64,000 nucleotides of DNA. Origin: Streptomyces sp. NRRL S-646 (lineage in GTDB: Bacteria; Actinomycetota; Actinomycetes; Streptomycetales; Streptomycetaceae). How positions within the stretch are numbered: the stretch's first letter is position 1; each line of letters opens with the position of its first letter. Positions 1 through 7,870 of this stretch are shown here, piece by piece. The position numbers were made by a program, and so were the translations under genes. Under the pieces are notes generated by a model. It was not told the origin of the DNA. It did no database searches and worked only from the letters and a program-made list of their open reading frames with translations. The DNA lies in contig NZ_JODC01000011.1 in assembly GCF_000720765.1 (NCBI RefSeq), forward strand, positions 444,938-508,937, given 5' to 3'.

Positions 1-35
1 CGACGGGTTCGCCGACCCAGGATCCGGCTGGCCGA

Positions 36-55
36 GCTCCCCTCCGGAGGGGAGC
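36..55. terminator. GC-rich palindrome
   Basis: A perfect 20-base palindrome (arms GCTCCCCTCC / GGAGGGGAGC) inside a second, outer GAGCTC repeat. It would form a strong hairpin and probably ends transcription of a gene outside the left edge. There is no T-tract, as is usual in Streptomyces. Confidence 0.5.
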
Positions 56-90
56 CGGGAGCTCGGTCAGTCTGCACCAAACGCACAGCC

Positions 91-169
91 ACAACTGAAC
101 ACCGACAACTGAACAGCTCCATCAGTACAGCCACAACTGAACAGCTCCATCAGCACGGTCACAACTGAA
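91..169. repeat. 28-bp tandem repeat with a 14-bp half unit
   Basis: The core ACAACTGAA occurs at 91, 105, 133 and 161, so the spacing is 14, 28 and 28 bases. The 28-base units at 105-132 and 133-160 differ at three positions. The block lies just downstream of the acetyltransferase gene and outside any supported gene. It could be operator-like repeats for a gene beyond the left edge or a simple tandem duplication. Confidence 0.7.
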
Positions 170-221
170 GAGCACAGCTACGGATGAGTCATCAGTCAGT
201 CGTTGTCGGAAGGAAGGAGGC

Positions 222-1478
222 TCAGAACATGTCCGGGCACCAAGGCCGCCTGGACGTACGCAGCAGGGCGTCGGCCACTCGGGCGGCGCCCGCTCGTTCT
301 TCCTGCACCCGGCCCAGCGCCGCCAGCCGCACGACCGACTCGTCACCCAGCCACAGTCGCCCCAACTCGGCGATGTCCAGGGTGAGTTCGGCGCTGTCCG
401 TGGTCGGCGTGCAGGACGCGCCCTGCGCCGACGCCTCCAGCCGGTAGCGGCCGCCCGCCAGACCGGCGCGGTCGGCGACCTCCAGCACCAGGGAGCCCGA
501 ACCCTCGTACGTCCGCGACTCCAGCGCCCGTACGACATCCAGGATCCGCACCCACAGCCAGTCCGCGGCGCTGGTGATGCGGGCGGCCCTCGGGTCGGGG
601 AGGAGGAGGGGGAGCAGGTCGTCGGGGGCCCGATGGCCGCTCTTGACCTGGGTGACCCAGTCGATGGAGCACAGGTAGCTCCACAGGGCGCGCTCGGCGG
701 CCGGGGTCGCCGCGATCAGGCTCCGTACGGTCGCCGTGTCCAGCGGCTGCTTGGCGTCGCCCCACTTGTCGTCGACCTCGTAGGCGACCAGGCCCTCGAC
801 CTCGCCGTCCGCTGCGCGGTAGACCGCGAAGAAAGGCTCGGTCCACTTCGGGTCGACCCGCACCTCGCCCGTGTGCTGCTGCCACCAGCGGTCGCCTCGG
901 GTGACGGCGCCGGGGGTGGTGCGGCGGACGCGGTCGTGGAGTTCGGGGCCGAGTTTGCGTACGTCCTCGGGGTCCACGAGGTCGATACGGCCGCCGTCGG
1001 CCGGGCCGGACCAGCGGGGGTCGAGGCCTGAGCGCGGGACGTCCACGGTCCACTCGGCGGCGGTGGTGGCGGGGCCGAAGCCGTAGCGGCCGTAGATCGG
1101 GTACTCGGCGGCGATGAGCGTGGCCACGATGTCGCCGCGCTCCTTGGCGGTGGTGAGGTCCTGGCTCATCATGCGGGTGAGCAGGCCGCGGCGGCGGTGG
1201 GTGGCGGTGACGGTGACGGCGGAGATGGCGTCGGCGGGGACGGGGGTGCCGCCTACTGCGGTGACCTGCTGCTCGAAGGAGCGGAAGGTTGCTACGCAGC
1301 GGGTGCCGTCGAAGGCGCCGATGTACCGGTTCGGCTCGAACTGGGGGCGGCGGGCTTCGAGTTCGGGTTCCCAGACGTGGGGCTGCTGTACGAATCCCAC
1401 TTTCACGGCGCGGAGCCACTCGGGGAACTCGGGCTCGGTGATCGGGCGGACGTCGATGTCGGGGTGCGCCTGGGTCAT
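222..1478 (-). CDS. Eis-like GNAT N-acetyltransferase
   Basis: The 418-residue protein has the architecture of the Eis/acetyltransferase-plus-SCP2 family: an N-terminal GNAT domain with the acetyl-CoA pyrophosphate loop around residues 93-102 ([10 protein letters not shown]), a second degenerate GNAT domain, and a C-terminal sterol-carrier-like domain. It ends in PDMF. In mycobacterial Eis the carboxylate of the C-terminal Phe takes part in catalysis, and this ending fits that. Family members acetylate amines such as aminoglycosides or lysine side chains; the substrate here is unknown. The frame stays open upstream, but the ATG at 1478 starts the conserved [10 protein letters not shown]; the upstream extension is low-complexity translation of an intergenic repeat. 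It is cytoplasmic and monocistronic. Confidence 0.85.
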   Translation of the reverse strand: MTQAHPDIDVRPITEPEFPEWLRAVKVGFVQQPHVWEPELEARRPQFEPNRYIGAFDGTRCVATFRSFEQQVTAVGGTPVPADAISAVTVTATHRRRGLLTRMMSQDLTTAKERGDIVATLIAAEYPIYGRYGFGPATTAAEWTVDVPRSGLDPRWSGPADGGRIDLVDPEDVRKLGPELHDRVRRTTPGAVTRGDRWWQQHTGEVRVDPKWTEPFFAVYRAADGEVEGLVAYEVDDKWGDAKQPLDTATVRSLIAATPAAERALWSYLCSIDWVTQVKSGHRAPDDLLPLLLPDPRAARITSAADWLWVRILDVVRALESRTYEGSGSLVLEVADRAGLAGGRYRLEASAQGASCTPTTDSAELTLDIAELGRLWLGDESVVRLAALGRVQEERAGAARVADALLRTSRRPWCPDMF

Positions 1479-1527
1479 GGGATCACGGTAGGTCGGGCGT
1501 GGGGTGGTGTCGCGCGGATTTTCCTCG

Positions 1528-1784
1528 CCCCCGCCGCCCCTACCCGTCCCGTCCCCAGGGGCTGCCGCCCCTTCGACCCCACCAGGGGCTCCGCGCCCGC
1601 ACCCCGTTTCGGGGCTCCGCCCCGGACCCCGATCGGCCTGAACGGCCACGTCCTCAAACGCCGGACGGGCTGAAGGGCACGCACCGGCGCTACGACGGCT
1701 ACGCCCCGCGGGTGGGTGGGGGATCGGGACGGCAACCCCGACACCGGACGCCGGACGAGCTGAAGGGCACGCACCGGCGCTACG
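1528..1784. repeat. Intergenic repeat block with a 37-bp direct repeat
   Basis: The 416-base gap between the acetyltransferase start and rsiG has no supported gene. It holds GC-rich text of an interspersed Streptomyces type (AAACGCCGGACGGGCTGA at 1656-1673), which recurs near 25.7 kb and, inverted, near 41.55 kb. Bases 1658-1694 are repeated at 1748-1784 with one mismatch, an offset of 90. The promoter of the acetyltransferase should lie at its left end, but no clear -10/-35 pair is visible. Confidence 0.7.
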
Positions 1785-1894
1785 GCTGACACGCCTCACG
1801 GCGGCCCCTGCCGAAACGCCGCACCGGTCGGAGTGCACAAAGGGGTGCTACGGCGGGGGCCTGGGACGGCAATCCCGGCCCCGCCCTCCGGGGC

Positions 1895-2542
1895 TCAGGT
1901 CAGCAGGTCGTCGACCTGCGCCTCCCCCTCGCGGTAGCGGCGGGTGATTTCGCCGCTGCAGTTGTCCGTTGTCCGTTGGAGGCGTTGGCGCCTGAGGGAC
2001 ACCTGTTGCTCGTAGCGGACCAGTCGGCCCATTGCCGTGTTCAGTTCCAGGTCCGTGCGCGCGGCCAGGTCGGAGAGTTCGACCTCGGCGAGCATGTCCG
2101 CGGCCAGCTGCCCGTACTCCTCGTTGTACGGCGTGCCCAGCGTCACATGGCGGGCGGAGGAGCGATGGCGGGCCGGGGCGTCCGTGAGGATCTCCGAGAG
2201 CCGTTCGACCACGGAGCCCGCACCTGCCGGGGAGCGGCGGGCCAGTTCCGCCCGCAGGATGTCGATACGGCCCTGCAGCAGCCGCCGTACATAACTGAGG
2301 TCTGCCTCCTCGCGCTGGGCGTCCCGGCGCAGGGTGCGCAGTTCGGGCAGGCTCAGCACGGCCAGGTCGTGCTCGGGCGGCCCCGCGGGCAGCTGCGGGC
2401 GGTCCGGGCCCTCACCGCTGTCCCCGCCGGTCGCGCTGTCCGGGCTGTCCGTGCGCTGAGTGGGCGGACGCGGAGGCGTCCGCTCTCGTGTACGAATCAG
2501 TGAGACTGCCCCAGGAGGCTGCCCCATACTCGGTGTGCTCAT
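1895..2542 (-). CDS. rsiG: RsiG, c-di-GMP-dependent anti-sigma factor for WhiG
   Basis: RsiG holds the sporulation sigma factor WhiG inactive when loaded with cyclic di-GMP, which sets the timing of spore formation. The family's nucleotide-binding signature E-x3-S-x2-R-x3-Q-x3-D occurs twice and exactly: E79, S83, R86, Q90, D94 and E178, S182, R185, Q189, D193 (215-residue numbering). Two helices carrying one motif each is the known RsiG arrangement. The first 60 residues are Pro/Ser-rich and probably disordered. The ATG at 2542 gives MSTPSMGQ; an ATG 15 bases further in is possible. whiG is not in the window, which is also normal. Divergent from dtd. Confidence 0.9.
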   Translation of the reverse strand: MSTPSMGQPPGAVSLIRTRERTPPRPPTQRTDSPDSATGGDSGEGPDRPQLPAGPPEHDLAVLSLPELRTLRRDAQREEADLSYVRRLLQGRIDILRAELARRSPAGAGSVVERLSEILTDAPARHRSSARHVTLGTPYNEEYGQLAADMLAEVELSDLAARTDLELNTAMGRLVRYEQQVSLRRQRLQRTTDNCSGEITRRYREGEAQVDDLLT

Positions 2543-2709
2543 GTGCCTCAACCGTCCCCTCGACCGGCGTGTGGAAGCATCGTGCCACCCCAAGTGGCCG
2601 CTATGTGACCGAGTGCCCCCGATCGGCCCCAGATGGGGGGTTAAGGATCAAAAAGAAGCCCTCCAAGGCCCCCTCGGACCTGATTCCGAGCAGACGGCAT
2701 GATGGGTTC

Positions 2710-3135
2710 ATGCGTGCAGTGGTGCAGAGAGTGGACGGCGCGAGTGTCGTCGTCGACGGTGAGACGGTCGGGGAGATCATCGGCGAGGGGCTTTGCGTCC
2801 TTGTCGGGGTGACGCATGAGGACACCAAGGAGAAGGCCGCCCAACTCGCGCGCAAACTCTGGTCGATCCGCATGCTGCAGGACGAGAAGTCCTGCAGTGA
2901 TGTGGATGCGCCGCTGCTGGTGATCAGTCAGTTCACCCTGTACGGGGATGCCCGCAAGGGGCGGCGGCCCACCTGGAACGCCGCCGCCCCAGGCGATGTC
3001 GCCGAACCCCTCGTCGACGAGGTCGTCGCCCAGCTTCGGGCCCTCGGCGCGACGGTGGCGACAGGCCGTTTCGGCGCGCAGATGCGGGTGTCGTTGACCA
3101 ACGACGGGCCCTTCACCGTGCTCGTGGAGATCTAG
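2710..3135 (+). CDS. dtd: D-aminoacyl-tRNA deacylase
   Basis: The 141-residue protein hydrolyses D-amino acids, and probably glycine mischarged on tRNA-Ala, from tRNA. Both family motifs are intact: SQFTLYG at 73-79, and the Gly-cisPro loop region NDGPFT at 131-136, which is inserted into the partner subunit's active site. Length is normal for bacterial Dtd. The frame extends upstream, but the ATG at 2710 gives the canonical MRAVVQRV start. It is followed by a short GC-rich inverted repeat and is convergent with the ygfZ-like gene. Confidence 0.95.
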   Translation: MRAVVQRVDGASVVVDGETVGEIIGEGLCVLVGVTHEDTKEKAAQLARKLWSIRMLQDEKSCSDVDAPLLVISQFTLYGDARKGRRPTWNAAAPGDVAEPLVDEVVAQLRALGATVATGRFGAQMRVSLTNDGPFTVLVEI

Positions 3136-3169
3136 GGTCCGGACAGCCCGGACGGCCCGGACACAGCGC

Positions 3170-4135
3170 CTACGGTTCTACGACCGTCTCCTGCGCCGCC
3201 GCCGTGTCCCCCGCCACCAGCCGCGCGTCCACCGGCACGTTCCGCTTCACCAGGGCCAGCGCGACCGGGCCCAGCTCGTGGTGGCGTACGGAGGTCGTGA
3301 TGAAGCCGATCTTGCGGCCGTCGGGGTCCTCGTCGGCGAGGCGGATCTCCGTGCCGGGGGTGGGGAGGTGGACCTCGCTGCCGTCGAGGTGGAGGAAGAC
3401 CAGGCGGCGGGGGGGCTTGCCGAGGTTCTGCACCCGCGCCACCGTCTCCTGGCCGCGGTAGCAGCCCTTCTGCAGGTGCACCGCCGTGCCGATCCAGCCC
3501 AGCTCGTGCGGGATGGTGCGGTGGTCGGTCTCGAAGCCCAGGCGCGGGCGGTGGTGTTCGACGCGGAGCGCCTCGTAGGCCAGGATCCCGGCCGGAGGGC
3601 CGGCCTTCTCCGCGTACGACTCAAGGTCCGCGCGCGGGAGGAACAGGTCGCGGCCGTACGGCGTCTCGCGTACGGCGACGCCATCCGGCACCTCCGCGAT
3701 CGAACCGGCCGGCAGGTGCACGACCGCGAACTCGGCCGTCCGGTCGGCGACTTCGACCTTGTAGAAGAACTTCATCGACTCCAGGTAGGCGATGAGTGCG
3801 TCCTGGGTGCCCGGCTCGACGTGCGCCCAGACCGTCTCGCCGTCGTCGACCAGATACAGCGCATGCTCGATGTGGCCGTGCGCGGAGAGGATCAGCGCCT
3901 CGGTGGACTGGCCGGCCGGGAGGTCGCTGACGTGCTGGGTGAGGAGCAGGTGCAGCCAGCTCAGGCGGTCCTCGCCGGTCACGGTGACCACCCCGCGGTG
4001 CGAGAGGTCGACGAAGCCGGTGCCGTCGGCGAGGGCGCGCTGCTCGCGGAACAGTTCGCCGTAGTGGGCGGCGACGCCTTCGTCCACGCCCTCGGCGGGG
4101 ACGGCGCCGGGCAGGGACAGGAGGGGGCTCTTCAT
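3170..4135 (-). CDS. ygfZ: YgfZ/GcvT-like folate-binding protein
   Basis: The 321-residue protein belongs to the YgfZ (CAF17/IBA57) family, folate-dependent helpers in assembly or repair of iron-sulfur proteins. The signature K-G-C-Y-x-G-Q-E is at 223-230, with the expected redox Cys at 225. The GcvT-like fold spans most of the chain. A GTG lies six bases upstream of the chosen ATG at 4135; neither has a strong ribosome site. The stop lies 34 bases from the convergent dtd stop, and the gene follows nur by 10 bases, so the two are probably cotranscribed. Confidence 0.85.
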   Translation of the reverse strand: MKSPLLSLPGAVPAEGVDEGVAAHYGELFREQRALADGTGFVDLSHRGVVTVTGEDRLSWLHLLLTQHVSDLPAGQSTEALILSAHGHIEHALYLVDDGETVWAHVEPGTQDALIAYLESMKFFYKVEVADRTAEFAVVHLPAGSIAEVPDGVAVRETPYGRDLFLPRADLESYAEKAGPPAGILAYEALRVEHHRPRLGFETDHRTIPHELGWIGTAVHLQKGCYRGQETVARVQNLGKPPRRLVFLHLDGSEVHLPTPGTEIRLADEDPDGRKIGFITTSVRHHELGPVALALVKRNVPVDARLVAGDTAAAQETVVEP

Positions 4136-4145
4136 ATGCACAAGC

Positions 4146-4583
4146 CTACGACTCGGTAGTTGAACTCTTCAGCGAACAGTCCTGGCATCTGCCGAAGATC
4201 GCGAAGTGCTTCATGTCCGTCTCGAAGCCGAACTCCCGGCGCAGCTTCGCGGTGAACTCGGCGGCCACCGACACATCGGCCTCGATCACGTTCTGGCAGT
4301 CCCGGCAGACCAGGTGGATGTGGTGGTGGCGGTCCGCGAGGTGGTACGTCGGCGCGCCGTGCCCGAGGTGGGCGTGGCTCACCAGTCCCAGCTCCTCCAG
4401 CAGCTCCAGCGTCCGGTAGACGGTGGAAATGTTGACCCCCGACGCCGTCTTCTTCACTTCCGTGAGGATGTCGTCGGGGGTCGCGTGCTCAAGGGCGTCC
4501 ACGGCTTCGAGCACGAGTTGCCGCTGCGGCGTCAGCCGGTAGCCGCGCTGCCTGAGGTCGCTCTTCCAGTCGGTGCTCACCAC
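4146..4583 (-). CDS. nur: Nur, nickel-responsive Fur-family repressor
   Basis: The 145-residue Fur-family regulator carries every ligand known for Streptomyces Nur: H33, H86, H88 and H90 of the nickel site and H70, H72 and H126 of the second metal site. The numbering matches exactly if translation starts at the first of two adjacent GTG codons (4583). The winged helix is at about 10-85 (RLTPQRQ, STVYRTLE) and the dimer domain follows. A C-x2-C pair (C93, C96) and another at the C-terminus are also present. Nur represses nickel uptake and the iron superoxide dismutase when nickel is plentiful. No target operator was sought elsewhere in the window. Confidence 0.92.
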   Translation of the reverse strand: MVSTDWKSDLRQRGYRLTPQRQLVLEAVDALEHATPDDILTEVKKTASGVNISTVYRTLELLEELGLVSHAHLGHGAPTYHLADRHHHIHLVCRDCQNVIEADVSVAAEFTAKLRREFGFETDMKHFAIFGRCQDCSLKSSTTES

Positions 4584-4642
4584 ACCGAAGAGTCTAGAAC
4601 TAGTTGTACTTGTCGGAACTACTTGAAAAACGCGGTGCCGTA

Positions 4643-5218
4643 CTACTTGAAGAACGCGATGCCGTCGTCGGGCATGTCGTCCGGCAGGGCCTTGGCCCAG
4701 CGCTCGACGTCCTCCGGGGTGACGACCTTCTTCAGGTGCGCCGACATGTAGGGGCGCAGCTCGACCTCGGGGGTCTGCTTCTCGCCGACCCACATGAGGT
4801 CGCTCTTCACGTAGCCGTACAGGCGCTTGCCGCCGCTGTACGGGCCGGAGGCGGCCGTCCGGGCGACCGCGTCCGTGACCAGGTCGATCTGCGGCTTCTT
4901 GTCGGCCATCTCGCCGTACCAGACCTCGACGACGCCGTCGTCGCGGACCATCGTCACCTCGACCTTGCGGTCGGCGTCGATGCGCCAGAAGCCATGCTCG
5001 GTCTCCAGCGGCCGTACCTTGTTGCCGTCGTTGTCGAGCACCCAGGTGCGGGACTGGTACTCCAGGAAGTCCCGGCCGTCATGGCTGAAGGTGACCTCCT
5101 GCCCGAAGTTGCACTTCTCGGCACCGGGGAAGTCGTGCACGCCCGCGCCCGCCCAGTTGCCGAGCAGGAAGGCGAGGGGGACGAGGTCCTTGTGGAGGTC
5201 GGACGGGATCTCGATCAT
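4643..5218 (-). CDS. Nitrobindin-like heme-binding beta-barrel protein
   Basis: The 191-residue protein matches the FABP-like/nitrobindin family of small all-beta cytosolic proteins that bind heme and can react with nitric oxide or peroxynitrite. The N-terminal family motif G-x-W-x-G-x-G is present as GNWAGAG at 20-26. It is also commonly annotated as a fatty-acid-binding-like protein, and its physiological role is not settled. It lies upstream of nur on the same strand, with a 59-base gap. Confidence 0.8.
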   Translation of the reverse strand: MIEIPSDLHKDLVPLAFLLGNWAGAGVHDFPGAEKCNFGQEVTFSHDGRDFLEYQSRTWVLDNDGNKVRPLETEHGFWRIDADRKVEVTMVRDDGVVEVWYGEMADKKPQIDLVTDAVARTAASGPYSGGKRLYGYVKSDLMWVGEKQTPEVELRPYMSAHLKKVVTPEDVERWAKALPDDMPDDGIAFFK

Positions 5219-5253
5219 GGGTCGGCAGTTCCTTGATGGGACCTTGATGGGGG

Positions 5254-5355
5254 TCAGCGCTGGCCCTGGTACAGCTTCTTCACGGTCAGCCCGGCGAAGG
5301 CGAGGACGCCGACGCAGACCAGGACCAGCAGGGCTTCGAAGAATGCCTCAAGCAC
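5254..5355 (-). CDS. Small single-span membrane protein (33 aa)
   Basis: A 33-codon frame starts at GTG 5355 behind a strong ribosome site (AAGGAG, 5 bases upstream). The peptide starts VLEAFFEALLVLVCVGVLA, continues as one hydrophobic span to about residue 23, and ends in the basic tail KKLYQGQR. Third positions are almost all G or C, as expected of real coding DNA. It lies 35 bases upstream of the nitrobindin-like gene on the same strand. No function is known; it is too short for standard gene finders. Confidence 0.7.
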   Translation of the reverse strand: MLEAFFEALLVLVCVGVLAFAGLTVKKLYQGQR

Positions 5356-5458
5356 GGGGTGCTCCTTGATGAGCTGAGGATGGGCGGTACACAAAGGCCG
5401 GGCCCCAGCTTACGCGGCCGGGGCCCGGCACTCCTTGTGAGGTACGCCCAAGCGGGAC

Positions 5459-5605
5459 TCAGCCGAGCAGCTCCCTCTGCAGGGCCACCGTCTGCCGGAA
5501 AGGTACGGCCTTCGCCGCGCCCTTCCTGGACTGCACGATCACCGCGAGGACCTCACCGGCGGACAGGTACCCCTGCCGGGTCTGCTCGGCGCGAGTTTCA
5601 GTTGA
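5459..5605 (-). pseudogene. Start-less coding-like remnant
   Basis: A minus-strand frame of 48 sense codons has strongly GC-biased third positions but no ATG, GTG or TTG before its middle (a GTG after LSAGEVLA). It ends EVLAVIVQ...LQRELLG. It looks like the C-terminal remains of a gene whose start was lost, possibly where the divergent DsrE-like gene now begins. A shorter product from the internal GTG cannot be excluded. The family is not recognised. Confidence 0.35.
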
Positions 5606-5618
5606 TTACGATTCGGCC

Positions 5619-5981
5619 ATGGCGAAGAAGCTCGTGATCAAGGTGACGGCGGGGGCCGATGCGCCCGAGCGGTGCTCGCAGGCGTTCACGGTGGCGGCGG
5701 TGGCCGTGGCCAGCGGTGTCGACGTCTCGCTGTGGCTGACCGGCGAGTCCGCATGGTTCGCCCTGCCGGGCCGCGCCGCCGAGTTCGAACTCCCGCACGC
5801 GGCCCCGCTGCCCGACCTGCTCGACGCGATCCTCGCCGCCGGGCACGTCACCCTGTGCACCCAGTGCGCGGCCCGCCGGGACATCACGGAGAAGGACGTC
5901 ATCGAGGGCGTACGGATCGCGGGGGCTCAGGTGTTCGTCCAGGAGGCACTCGGCGACGAAACGCAGGCGCTGGTCTACTGA
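5619..5981 (+). CDS. DsrE-family protein
   Basis: The 120-residue protein has the DsrE/DsrF/TusD fold pattern: an N-terminal beta strand (KKLVIKVTAG), alternating helices and strands, and Cys residues at 80 and 83 (LCTQC) where sulfur-relay members carry their acceptor cysteine. Such proteins move persulfide sulfur or act as small oligomeric scaffolds. Sulfurtransferase genes lie about 1 kb away, but on the other strand, so a functional link is only suggestive. It is convergent with the DUF3099 gene. Confidence 0.75.
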   Translation: MAKKLVIKVTAGADAPERCSQAFTVAAVAVASGVDVSLWLTGESAWFALPGRAAEFELPHAAPLPDLLDAILAAGHVTLCTQCAARRDITEKDVIEGVRIAGAQVFVQEALGDETQALVY

Positions 5982-6011
5982 GACGGTCCACTGAGCCGGT
6001 CGACCGGGACG

Positions 6012-6275
6012 CTAGGGCCTCGGGCGCTTCTTGCCGTCCAGTTCGTCCCACCACTCGTCGGACTTCGGGTCGCCTGACGGGTCGTCCCACCAGCGGTCGT
6101 CCGGACCCCTGCGGTTGGCGACCATCGCGGCGACCGGGGGGATCAGCATCGCGACCACGCACATCCCGACCGCGACCGGGACAGACCAGATCCGTACGAC
6201 TCCCCAGGCCAGGACGAACAGCCCGACGCAGGTGCCCATCATGGCGAAATACACGTGACGGCGACGTGCCAGCAT
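6012..6275 (-). CDS. DUF3099 membrane protein
   Basis: The 87-residue protein has two hydrophobic helices (about 10-30 and 33-50) after a basic start (MLARRRHVYF), then an acidic Trp-rich tail (DDRWWDD, DEWWDEL). This is the usual make-up of the actinobacterial DUF3099 family, whose function is unknown. The GGAGG at 6277-6281 is only one base from the ATG at 6275, so initiation there may be weak or another codon may be used. The first 24 bases of the gene and its ribosome site are duplicated 179 bases upstream (see repeat). Confidence 0.7.
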   Translation of the reverse strand: MLARRRHVYFAMMGTCVGLFVLAWGVVRIWSVPVAVGMCVVAMLIPPVAAMVANRRGPDDRWWDDPSGDPKSDEWWDELDGKKRPRP

Positions 6276-6470
6276 GCCTCCAGGGTAGGCCTGGGCACGC
6301 CCATCGGGCGCGAGCAGCCCGGGCGGGAACGTCCACCCCAGGACCGGCCCACCGCCGAAGGCCGCCGGACGGAGTCCGGCGCAGCGCTCCGAAACTGCGA
6401 AGCAGTGCGAGGCGCGCATCAAAGAGGGGCCACGTGACGGCGACGTGCCAGCATGCCTCCAGAGTAGGCC
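6252..6470. repeat. 40-bp direct repeat duplicating a gene start
   Basis: Bases 6252-6291 recur at 6431-6470 with one mismatch. The unit contains the ribosome site and first codons of the DUF3099 gene. In the distal copy the frame continues for only a few codons before a stop. The 139 bases between the copies contain no recognisable gene. The arrangement could be a partial duplication or the footprint of a small insertion bounded by long direct repeats. The rest of 6276-6525 holds only the terminator at 6482-6511. Confidence 0.85.
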
Positions 6471-6481
6471 CGTACATGCCG

Positions 6482-6511
6482 AGGGGCCGCACCCCGGAGG
6501 GTGCGGCCCCT
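6482..6511 (-). terminator. Terminator after sseC
   Basis: Perfect 13-bp arms (AGGGGCCGCACCC and its complement) with a 4-base loop lie 14 bases downstream of the sseC stop codon. This is a strong rho-independent-type hairpin without a T-tract. Confidence 0.8.
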
Positions 6512-6525
6512 GGTCGGGCAGGTCG

Positions 6526-6813
6526 TCAGACCGCGATCGCGACCTCCGCGAGGCCGCCCTGCTCGGCGACGACCGTGCGGTCCGCGGTGGCGCCGGGGAC
6601 GAGGGCGCGGACGGTCCAGGTGCCCTGGGCGGCGTAGAAGCGGAACTGCCCGGTGGCGGAGGTCGGGACCTCCGCGGTGAACTCACCGGTCGAGTCCAGG
6701 AGGCGGACGTAGCCGACGACGGGCTCGCCGTCCTTCGTCACCTGGCCCTGGATGGTGGTCTCACCGGGCTTGATCGTCGAGGCGTCCGGGCCGCCGGCCT
6801 TCGCTCCACACAT
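6526..6813 (-). CDS. sseC: SseC-like protein (DUF1416)
   Basis: The 95-residue protein begins MCGAKAGG and has a predicted all-beta fold, matching DUF1416. Its mycobacterial homologue SseC is encoded next to the CysA/SseA sulfurtransferase, as here. The conserved Cys2 near the start may be the functional residue in sulfur handling, but the reaction is unknown. The ATG at 6813 follows GGAGAAAGAC. It is separated by 85 bases from the upstream sulfurtransferase gene and is probably cotranscribed with it. An in-frame extension upstream is rejected because it lacks a ribosome site and the family starts at MCG. Confidence 0.85.
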   Translation of the reverse strand: MCGAKAGGPDASTIKPGETTIQGQVTKDGEPVVGYVRLLDSTGEFTAEVPTSATGQFRFYAAQGTWTVRALVPGATADRTVVAEQGGLAEVAIAV

Positions 6814-6898
6814 GTCTTTCTCCAAGAGGGGTCTGACCGGAGGAAGGCCGGTCGGGATTTGCGGGTCTGTTCGCTTGCTGCTGTGCCTGCGGCAGTTC

Positions 6899-7738
6899 TT
6901 ACTTGTTGGCGCCGAGCTCGATCGGGACGCCGACGAGGCTGCCGTACTCGGTCCACGAGCCGTCGTAGTTCTTGACGTTCTCGACACCGAGCAGCTCGTG
7001 CAGGACGAACCAGGTCAGGGCAGAGCGCTCACCGATGCGGCAGTAGGCGATCGTGTCCTTGGCCAGGTCCACCTGCTCCTCGGCGTAGAGCTCCTTGAGC
7101 TCGTCGTCCGACTTGAAGGTGCCGTCGTCGTTGGCGTTCTTCGACCACGGGATGTTGCGCGCGGACGGGACGTGACCCGGACGCTGCGACTGCTCCTGCG
7201 GCAGGTGCGCGGGAGCGAGCAGCTTGCCGGAGAACTCGTCGGGCGAACGGACGTCGACCAGGTTCTGCGAACCGATGGCCGCGACCACGTCGTCGCGGAA
7301 GGCGCGGATCGCCTTGTTCTGCGGCTTGGCGGTGTAGGTGGTCTCGGGACGCTCCGGGACCTCCTCGACCAGCTCGCGGGCGTCCAGCTCCCACTTCTTG
7401 CGGCCGCCGTCGAGCAGCTTGACGCTCTCGTGGCCGTACAGCTTGAAGTACCAGTAGGCGTACGACGCGAACCAGTTGTTGTTGCCGCCGTAGAGGATCA
7501 CCAGCGTGTCGTTGGCGATGCCCTTGGCCGACAGGAGCTTCTCGAAGCCCTCCTGGTCGATGAAGTCGCGGCGGACCGGGTCCTGCAGGTCCTTGGTCCA
7601 GTCGATGCGGATCGCGTTCTTGATGTGGTTCTTCTCGTAGGCGGACGTGTCCTCGTCCACCTCCACGATCGCGATGTTCGGGTTGTCGAGGTTGGCCTCG
7701 ACCCAGTCGGCGTCGACCAGGACGTCGCTGCGGCTCAT
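6899..7738 (-). CDS. cysA: Thiosulfate/3-mercaptopyruvate sulfurtransferase
   Basis: The 279-residue protein has two rhodanese domains. The active-site loop CRIGERS puts the catalytic cysteine at 233 in the C-terminal domain; the N-terminal domain lacks a matching Cys, as is normal. It moves sulfane sulfur from thiosulfate or mercaptopyruvate to acceptors. The length and motif match the CysA/SseA proteins of actinobacteria. The start ATG at 7738 has a good ribosome site (GGAGGAGAAAGAGC). A leader peptide and hairpin lie upstream, which suggests attenuation by cysteine supply. Confidence 0.92.
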   Translation of the reverse strand: MSRSDVLVDADWVEANLDNPNIAIVEVDEDTSAYEKNHIKNAIRIDWTKDLQDPVRRDFIDQEGFEKLLSAKGIANDTLVILYGGNNNWFASYAYWYFKLYGHESVKLLDGGRKKWELDARELVEEVPERPETTYTAKPQNKAIRAFRDDVVAAIGSQNLVDVRSPDEFSGKLLAPAHLPQEQSQRPGHVPSARNIPWSKNANDDGTFKSDDELKELYAEEQVDLAKDTIAYCRIGERSALTWFVLHELLGVENVKNYDGSWTEYGSLVGVPIELGANK

Positions 7739-7849
7739 GCTCTTTCTCCTCCGGGGCAGTTGCGGCGGGGCGTGCGAGTGCAGGGGGTGCGGGGGGCCTC
7801 CGACGGTGGGCCGGGGCGCGCACGGGTGCCCTGAGCAGGGCGGGGGGAT

Positions 7850-7870
7850 GCGGAGGTCTGGGCCTTCCGC
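7850..7870 (-). promoter_or_regulatory. Hairpin directly after the leader peptide
   Basis: Immediately after the leader stop codon the minus strand reads GCGGAAGG, a short loop, then CCTCCGC, an imperfect stem with one mismatch. The position fits an attenuation device controlling the sulfurtransferase gene 111 bases downstream. Role inferred from position only. Confidence 0.4.

Noticed and set aside
3278..4159. Long plus-strand frame opposite the ygfZ-like gene
   Set aside because: It is the antisense shadow of a clear YgfZ family gene. GC-rich DNA opens such frames on the opposite strand.
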